Translations under genes and position numbers: made by a program
The notes under the pieces: model-generated
Seen by the model: only the letters and a program-made list of their open reading frames with translations
What the model was told of the DNA's origin: nothing
The model's database searches: none
Part shown: positions 59,387 through 64,000 of the stretch, in pieces
Layout: the number at the start of each line of letters is the position of its first letter
Position numbering within the stretch: position 1 is the stretch's first letter
DNA from: Stigmatella ashevillena
GTDB lineage: Bacteria; Myxococcota; Myxococcia; Myxococcales; Myxococcaceae
Length of the DNA: 64,000 nt
Reading direction: 5' to 3'
Assembly (NCBI RefSeq): GCF_028368975.1
Contig: NZ_JAQNDM010000002.1
Location: forward strand, 7,124,425-7,188,424

Positions 59387-60751
59387 ATGGGTCATGTAGG
59401 GGAAATCGGCAGAAGTGGGCGCGGCGGGGCCAGTGAGGCTACCCGTATTGGTCCCGCGCCCACGGCCGAAGGTCCCCGAGAGGGCCGGGGCCGGACGGGC
59501 GAGCGTCCGGCCCTGGGTTCCCGATCGGACACCTCCCCGCAGATGCGCCTCCCGGCCACCTTCGCCGACGCCCTCACGCAGGAAAAAGGAGGCCGGGGGA
59601 CGGCCGTCATGGCCACGCTGATCATGCCCCGGGTGGAGGTGCCTGCCGCCCCGGGGGGCAAAATGCTACCCTCTGAGTCTCCTCAGCAGGCCCCGCAGGG
59701 GCCCCCGGTCAGCCCCATGGATACGCCCATCGGTCGTGGCGGTGGCACCCGCATCGTCAAGATGCCCGAAGCCCCTGGTGGCAAGGACCGGACGGGGGAG
59801 GGGACCCTGCCGGGGGGTTCGGGCCGCCCTTCCAAGGGCAGTGGAACCACCGCCGGGGGGAGCCGTCAGACGCGGGATGGCTTCGGGGCCGTCCCCACGA
59901 CGGGCAACCGGCCCGCGCTGGGCCAAGGAGAGGCGCGGGGCCGGGTGCTTCCCGTGGGGGACCTGGTGCCCAAAGGGCTGGAGAAGCTGTTGAGCCAAGA
60001 GGGCGTGGCCAAGCGCTTCGCCTCGGACCTGGCCCTGCTCCATCAGCAACTGCGGCCCTCGGAGATGCCCTCCTCGGAGCGGGCACTTCGTGCCTGGGCC
60101 TTCTTCACCGCCTACGCCGAGGCCTCCGCGGCCCATGAGCCGACCCAGGAGGGGCGGGAGACCTTCGACAAGGCCCTGAAAGACCAGGGCTTTGGCGAGC
60201 TCCGGGACGCCCACACCGGGGAGGACGGACTGGCGTCGGCCCAGTGGGTGCTGGAGGCCTCCAACCCGGAGGAAGCCCGGGCGCGGGCCGAGCAGGTTCA
60301 ACCCGAGCCCCCCCCGGAGGTGCGCCTCTCGGAGTCCGCGCAGCCGCCCGAAGCCCCGCCCAAGCCCTCGAAGAAAGAGGAAGCCCCCCCCGCGCCCTCG
60401 CAAGAGAGCCGGGACAATGCCTTCACCCAGGGGCCTGAGCGCCCGGCCCTGGAGCGCATCCCGGGCCAGGCCGAGTTCGTCCGGATGTCCCCCCTCTCCC
60501 CTCCGCCCCAGGTGCTGGTGCCTGCCCGCACGGACGCAGAGCGCTTGGCGGAGGACGAGCCGCCCCTGGACCGCTGGAAGGGCCGTGCCAAGCGGCTGGG
60601 CCGCAACATGCTTTGGAATGTCCTTCACCGCTTTCGGGCGGGCCCCGAAGACAGCGCCATCGAAAAGGAGAAGTGGGATCAAATCGCCTTTGGCGCGGTG
60701 ATGGCCATCGTGGGGATGATGATCCTGATCATCCTGCTGGTGTGCTTGTAG
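59387..60751 (+). CDS. Low-complexity protein with C-terminal membrane anchor
   Basis: Up to 454 residues, with an unclear start: the first ATG (59387) follows a GAGAG, and ATGs at 59543 and 59609 are possible. Residues of about 1-195 and 305-400 are Gly/Pro/Glu-rich and likely disordered. Between them a compact helical segment (about 200-300, KGLEKLLSQEGVAKRFASDLALLHQQL onward) includes the phrase FFTAYAEASAAHEPTQEGRETF. The very C-terminus is a single membrane helix (FGAVMAIVGMMILIILLVCL) that would make it tail-anchored. No domain is recognised. It lies 66 bases before the ECF sigma gene, and a shared signalling role is possible but only from position. Confidence 0.6.
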   Translation: MGHVGEIGRSGRGGASEATRIGPAPTAEGPREGRGRTGERPALGSRSDTSPQMRLPATFADALTQEKGGRGTAVMATLIMPRVEVPAAPGGKMLPSESPQQAPQGPPVSPMDTPIGRGGGTRIVKMPEAPGGKDRTGEGTLPGGSGRPSKGSGTTAGGSRQTRDGFGAVPTTGNRPALGQGEARGRVLPVGDLVPKGLEKLLSQEGVAKRFASDLALLHQQLRPSEMPSSERALRAWAFFTAYAEASAAHEPTQEGRETFDKALKDQGFGELRDAHTGEDGLASAQWVLEASNPEEARARAEQVQPEPPPEVRLSESAQPPEAPPKPSKKEEAPPAPSQESRDNAFTQGPERPALERIPGQAEFVRMSPLSPPPQVLVPARTDAERLAEDEPPLDRWKGRAKRLGRNMLWNVLHRFRAGPEDSAIEKEKWDQIAFGAVMAIVGMMILIILLVCL

Positions 60752-60817
60752 GGCAGCCAGGAGGCAATCTTCCCAGCCGTTCACGGATTTGTTGGGAAAG
60801 CGTTCGCCCGTGCTAGG

Positions 60818-61447
60818 GTGGCATCCCCCTTGGCCACCGACGATCTTACCCTCGTCAAGCGCGTTCGTGACGGCGACCAGCGCGCTTTCAAGCTTCTCGT
60901 CGAGCGCTACCAGCGCAAGGTGTACGCCGTCGCGCTCGGCATGCTCAAGGACAAGGAGGAAGCGATGGACGTCTCGCAAGAGGCGTTCGTCAAGGTTTAC
61001 AAGTACTTGGACCACTTCAAGGGCGACTCGTCCTTCTACACGTGGCTCTACCGCATCACCGTCAACATCTGCATCGATCTCATCCGCAAGCGCGCCGGGG
61101 CGGGCGGGGAGGCGGTGGAGTTCGACGAGACCCAGGTGATGGACGTGTCCCAGGCCAACATTGGCGCGCTGGGCAGCCGTCTGGGCACCAATCCCCAGAA
61201 GAGCGCCCTGCGCCGGGAACTGGCAGAGAAGATCCAGGAGGCCCTGGCCACCGTGCCCGAGAAGCACCGGGCGATTCTCCTGCTGCGGGAAATCGAGGGC
61301 ATGTCCTACGAGGAACTCTCGCGCACCCTGGACATCCCCAAGGGCACCGTGATGAGTCGGCTTTTCCACGCGCGCACCAAGGTCCAGAAAATCCTGAGTG
61401 AGTACCTGGAGTTGGATGAAGCAAAGAGCGGTGTGGGAAGTGAGTGA
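60818..61447 (+). CDS. rpoE: ECF sigma factor (RpoE-like)
   Basis: A 209-residue sigma-70 family regulator of the ECF class. Region 2 (about 18-85) has AFKLLVERYQRKVY, EAMDVSQEAFVKVYKYL and the -10 recognition helix TWLYRITVNICIDLIRKR. Region 4 (about 130-190) has VPEKHRAILLLREIEGMSYEEL and IPKGTVMSRLFHARTKVQ for -35 binding. The GTG at 60818 gives this length; a TTG at 60830 with AGGGTGG 8 bases upstream is an equally good start. The sequence recalls RpoE1 of Myxococcus xanthus, linked to motility and development, but I could not check that by alignment. A zinc-finger anti-sigma gene follows after 90 bases. Confidence 0.93.
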   Translation: MASPLATDDLTLVKRVRDGDQRAFKLLVERYQRKVYAVALGMLKDKEEAMDVSQEAFVKVYKYLDHFKGDSSFYTWLYRITVNICIDLIRKRAGAGGEAVEFDETQVMDVSQANIGALGSRLGTNPQKSALRRELAEKIQEALATVPEKHRAILLLREIEGMSYEELSRTLDIPKGTVMSRLFHARTKVQKILSEYLELDEAKSGVGSE

Positions 61448-61477
61448 GGTGGCTTGGAATATCGGGCGGCCCTCCCC

Positions 61478-61536
61478 GTCACACCGGAGCAACGTCACTT
61501 TTCTGAGAGTGCCGTCACCAACTTTTGAGAGTGTCC
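61478..61536 (+). repeat. Direct GTCAC repeats upstream of the anti-sigma gene
   Basis: GTCAC occurs at 61478, 61494 and 61514. The last two head similar 20- and 23-base units (GTCAC...TTTTCTGAGAGTGCC and GTCACC...TTTTGAGAGTGTCC) placed in tandem directly before the ATG at 61538. The GAGAG of the second unit also serves as the likely ribosome site. The repeats could be a protein-binding array or a recent small duplication. Confidence 0.55.
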
Positions 61537-61537
61537 A

Positions 61538-62182
61538 ATGGCCGGTAATCCTGCATGCGAGCGGTTCATCCCGTTCCTGTCTCCCTACATTGATGGAGAG
61601 CTGACGCCGGCGGAGCGCGTCAACGTGGAGCGCCACCTGTCGGCCTGTAAGGAGTGCATGGGGCGCACGGCGGACTTCCGCGCCGAGTCCGGGCTGCTGC
61701 GGGTGGGCCTGGACATGGCGGTGGACGACGTGGACTTCAAGGACTTCACCCAGAAGGTGATGGCCCGGATTACCCCCGAGAAGCCGCCCCTGCTGGAGCG
61801 CCTCAAGCTGTCGCTCTCGGAGATGTTCCTCTACCAGCGCACGGCCATGGTCTCCTCGTTGGCCACCGCGGCCGTGTTGACGCTGGTGGCCGTGCCGCTG
61901 CTGATGCGCAACCGGGCCCCGGAAGGGTACGGCGCCGAGCGGATGACGGTGCAGCGGGTGAGCACCTATGAGCCCTCCCGGGTGGCGCCCGTGGTGATGG
62001 AGACGGACAACGGCGGCGCCATCATCTGGCTTGTGGACCAGGACACACCCGAGAACCTCTCCGGGCAGGATGAGGACTCCGCCTCCGGCCAGGGACTGGA
62101 GCGGGACGCGCCGAGGCAGGATGATGCGCCCCGGCCGAAGAATCCGGCGGCACCGCCGGACACCCAGGGAGGTTCCTTGTGA
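61538..62182 (+). CDS. Anti-sigma factor with zf-HC2 zinc finger
   Basis: A 214-residue inner-membrane regulator. The N-terminal anti-sigma domain carries the zinc motif His33-x3-Cys37-x2-Cys40 in ERHLSACKEC, with Cys7 as a likely fourth ligand. One membrane helix follows at about 104-124 (AMVSSLATAAVLTLVAVPLLM), and a periplasmic tail that is acidic and Pro-rich. It should hold the ECF sigma factor encoded just upstream at the membrane and release it on a signal. Whether release is by proteolysis cannot be seen. Its stop codon overlaps the GTG of the next gene (GTGA at 62179-62182), so the three genes form one unit. Confidence 0.9.
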   Translation: MAGNPACERFIPFLSPYIDGELTPAERVNVERHLSACKECMGRTADFRAESGLLRVGLDMAVDDVDFKDFTQKVMARITPEKPPLLERLKLSLSEMFLYQRTAMVSSLATAAVLTLVAVPLLMRNRAPEGYGAERMTVQRVSTYEPSRVAPVVMETDNGGAIIWLVDQDTPENLSGQDEDSASGQGLERDAPRQDDAPRPKNPAAPPDTQGGSL

Positions 62183-62634
62183 GGACGCACACGCAGGTGG
62201 TGCTGACGCTGCTCTCGCTGGCGATGGTGCTGCTGCCCCTGACCGAGGCCCAGGCTCAGCCCCAGACGGTGAAGATCCAGGTGGAGGTGGTGCTCGCCTC
62301 CAACAAGGGCGACACGGTGGAGCCCCCCGAGCTGGAGAAGATGAAGGAGCTCTTCCGCAAGCAGAACTTCAGCTTCACCTCCTTCAAGCGGCTGTCGATC
62401 GACACCGTCGCCGTCGAGGCCCAGAAGGCCACGGAGATTCGCCTGCCCAACGGCGTCAACGCCTCGCTCAAGTTGCTGGCGCTCAAAGACGGCACCGCCA
62501 CGGTCCACGTGGACATTCCCCGCCAGTCCGCCATGGACGTGGAGCTGGGACGTCAGGGCTCGGTCTACCAGAAGGCCGGCCGGCATGTGGGCGGCGAGCT
62601 CATTCTCGTGCTCTCCCCGCCCACCCAGAAGTAG
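62179..62634 (+). CDS. Small secreted protein of the ECF sigma operon
   Basis: A 151-residue protein with a GTG start overlapping the anti-sigma stop codon. A Sec signal peptide (VVLTLLSLAMVLLPLTEAQA) precedes a compact mature domain of about 125 residues rich in beta strands (TVKIQVEVVLASNKGD, SFTSFKRLSIDTVAVE, ATVHVDIPR). No Cys and no known domain are seen. Because it is coupled to the anti-sigma factor, it may be a periplasmic co-regulator that senses the signal or protects the anti-sigma factor, a role known for such third genes (for example RseB in E. coli), although it is not similar to RseB in sequence. Confidence 0.72.
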   Translation: MRTHTQVVLTLLSLAMVLLPLTEAQAQPQTVKIQVEVVLASNKGDTVEPPELEKMKELFRKQNFSFTSFKRLSIDTVAVEAQKATEIRLPNGVNASLKLLALKDGTATVHVDIPRQSAMDVELGRQGSVYQKAGRHVGGELILVLSPPTQK

Positions 62635-62641
62635 CGCGCCC

Positions 62642-63418
62642 TTAAACGGCCAGGCTCTCTTCGGCCTGCTCGGGCAATGCCGCGGGCGGGGGCTTCGGCT
62701 GGAGCGTCAGGGGCAGCACCGCGTTCTGGATGGCCACGGTGGGCGGCAAGGGCTCCAGGACAGTGGCCACTTCCTGACGCAGCCCGTTCATCATCGCGTC
62801 AAAGGCGGTGTAGGTGCGCTCCACCAGGGCGAGCCCCTGGACGCGCAGCTCCTCGGGCAGCTCCATGGCGCGCAGCCGCCGCTCCATCTCCTCCTCGAAT
62901 ACCTCGTGCTGGGCCTCGACCTGCACGTGAAAGTCCGAGAAGTAACGCAGCCGCTGGCTGCTGCCCTTGGCGGCCACGAGCGTGGCGGTCCGGCTGAAGA
63001 AGACGTGGCTCGTGGCCTCCATCGTCAGCACCAACGCGATGCGCAGCCGGTCATCCATGGGCCGGTACACCTCGGAGATGAGCGCGTACGTCGCATCTCG
63101 CGTGGAGGTGTGTGCCCGGCCGAACAGGGAACTCACCGTGAGCTGCTTGCCCGTCAGCTCCGCGATGTCCTCGAAGAACCACCGGTCGTGGCCAATCTCC
63201 TCCGAGCGGTGCTGCATCGTCAGCTGCTTGAGGGCCGGGTCCGTGATGAAGTGTGCGTTGAGCCGCAGCACGTCTTGAAAGGTCATCACCCAAAAGGCCA
63301 GCTTGGGGGCGAAGGCCATGATCTGCTCGATGGGTCGATCGAGCTTCAGATCCTCGAAGAAAGGGTGTTCGGCGAACAGATGCTGCCGCGCTGCGATGTA
63401 TTCCAGGATGACCTTCAT
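62642..63418 (-). CDS. Haem-oxygenase-fold (iron-containing redox enzyme family) protein
   Basis: The 258-residue product is started at 63418, where GGAGG lies about 7 bases upstream. It is entirely helical and shows the pattern of the haem-oxygenase-like diiron / TenA superfamily. HRSEEIGHDRWFFEDI gives the E-x2-H type ligands of the first helix, and SDFHVQVEAQHEVFEEEM gives a second H/E set about 95 residues later. Members with both sets are di-iron oxidases or oxygenases acting on small molecules. The C-terminal 30 residues are Pro/Ala-rich. It is convergent with the sigma-operon gene (7 bases apart) and is followed on its upstream side by the gene at the window edge. The substrate is unknown. 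Confidence 0.72.
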   Translation of the reverse strand: MKVILEYIAARQHLFAEHPFFEDLKLDRPIEQIMAFAPKLAFWVMTFQDVLRLNAHFITDPALKQLTMQHRSEEIGHDRWFFEDIAELTGKQLTVSSLFGRAHTSTRDATYALISEVYRPMDDRLRIALVLTMEATSHVFFSRTATLVAAKGSSQRLRYFSDFHVQVEAQHEVFEEEMERRLRAMELPEELRVQGLALVERTYTAFDAMMNGLRQEVATVLEPLPPTVAIQNAVLPLTLQPKPPPAALPEQAEESLAV

Positions 63419-63499
63419 GGACTTCCTCCCGACCTGCCGTTCGTGGCGCCTCACCCGGGTGAGGATGACTGCTATGTAAGGGGGTTCGGGTAAGGGCTA

Positions 63500-64000
63500 C
63501 TACCAGGTGATGATATAGGTGCAGGAAGCGTCACCCCGTCGACGGCAGCTCTTGGGATCGTGCTCGATGCGCACCCAGAGCGCGTCCTTGGGCCGGAAGC
63601 GATCACACACCGCTTCGATCAACCCCAGGTCCAAGTCGCAGGGATACGGGTTGTCACAGACCATCCGCGCGCTCCGGCGGTCAATCTGCTCGTACCGGTA
63701 GTCGCCAATCTTGTCGGTTCCGCGATGATTGAGGTGGTACGCCACGTCGATCGATCGCAGCCCTTTCTCCAGGGAGTCCACGTTCGCTGGGAACCGGGCA
63801 TTGTCTGGAATCTTCCGGCCAATGGCCCGCACCGTGCTGGGGCCGATCTTCTCGAAGATGAGCTGGAAGGAGTTGAGCAGGCTGGACATGGGGTACCACA
63901 CGTCCGCCTTCAGCGGGGAGATCCCATTCTCCTCCAGGATGCGAAGCGCCCGCGCCTGGACCACTTCCATGCCGCCGACAATGGCGAGGATGGATTGTCC
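63500..64000 (-). CDS. Conserved hypothetical protein, N-terminus beyond the window
   Basis: The frame is open to the right window edge. The ATG at 63970 has no ribosome site, and the codons before it (GQSILAIVGG) read as protein, so the gene most likely begins outside. The visible 166 residues include a helical first part (MEVVQARALRILEENGISPL), a segment YPMSSLLNSFQLIFEKIGPSTVRAIG, and a C-terminal block with four Cys (CDNPYPCDLDLGLIEAVCDRF and later CRRRGDASC). The ending ...DASCTYIITW resembles the ends of V4R and haem-NO-binding-type small-molecule sensor domains (...GDPxCxFxI), so a ligand- or metal-sensing role is possible. I recognise no exact family. Confidence 0.6.
   Translation of the reverse strand, partial: GQSILAIVGGMEVVQARALRILEENGISPLKADVWYPMSSLLNSFQLIFEKIGPSTVRAIGRKIPDNARFPANVDSLEKGLRSIDVAYHLNHRGTDKIGDYRYEQIDRRSARMVCDNPYPCDLDLGLIEAVCDRFRPKDALWVRIEHDPKSCRRRGDASCTYIITW

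Noticed and set aside
1-64000. tRNA or rRNA genes, CRISPR arrays, insertion sequences, attachment sites.
   Set aside because: I saw no tRNA-like T-loop/anticodon layout, no regularly spaced repeats, no transposase and no terminal inverted repeats on reading the sequence; a short tRNA could still be missed without a covariance search.

Overview
The window is GC-rich DNA with strong third-position GC bias and many features typical of myxobacteria: a DUF2381-type protein paired with a membrane-anchored Ser/Thr kinase, FHA and ECF-sigma signalling genes, isolated pilin-like proteins, secreted glycosidases and a large hybrid PKS-NRPS locus. The megasynthase locus matches, domain by domain, what I remember of the myxochromide S locus (mchA-mchB-mchC) of Stigmatella aurantiaca, including its famous dead fourth peptide module. 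I therefore place the DNA in Stigmatella or a very close relative in the Cystobacterineae. The identification comes from architecture and motifs, not from a database search.

Left part (1-8.9 kb): an AraC regulator, two secreted TIM-barrel glycosidases (a GH5 enzyme and a DUF5722-like protein), a LuxR-type regulator, a small protein with an internal repeat, a PepSY membrane protein behind a perfect Fur-box dyad, a prepilin-like protein, a small nucleotidyltransferase and a decayed gene fragment. 8.9-16.9 kb: DUF2381 protein plus atypical kinase (+ strand); a minus-strand run glpK / lipoprotein / pterin dehydratase / beta-barrel-like protein; an FHA protein; a small basic protein. 17.2-26.2 kb: a sugar-porter MFS transporter; a CPA2 antiporter with USP tail, coupled to an XRE regulator whose PTS-EIIA domain has lost its histidine; and an AttEFGH-like ABC transporter operon with its CrtC/AttH-like lipocalin protein.

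Centre (26.5-55.6 kb): three collinear giant genes. mchA is a single-module reducing PKS (KS-AT-DH-ER*-KR-ACP). mchB is C-A-nMT-PCP-C-A-PCP-E. mchC is C-A-PCP-C-A*-PCP*-C-A-PCP-C-A-PCP-TE. The selectivity residues I read by hand give Thr (exact, N-methylated) for module 1, a Leu-like code for module 2 (epimerised), unclear codes for modules 3 and 5, a decayed proline code for module 4, and a Gln-like code for module 6. The inferred product is a polyenoyl pentapeptide released, probably as a macrolactone, by the terminal thioesterase. The ER is strongly divergent, which fits a polyene chain. A small DUF2269-like membrane gene follows 3 bases after mchC.

Right part (56-64 kb): an alpha/beta hydrolase overlapping the DUF2269-like gene tail to tail; a secreted protein, hemF and a pilin-like protein in one run; a tail-anchored low-complexity protein; an ECF sigma factor with zinc-finger anti-sigma factor and a secreted partner; a haem-oxygenase-fold protein; and a gene that runs off the right edge. 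I saw no tRNA, rRNA, CRISPR array or intact insertion sequence. The main biosynthetic system here is, in my judgement, already described. The less-explored items are the His-less EIIA regulator, the extent of decay in module 4, the atypical kinase, and the dyads in front of mchA.
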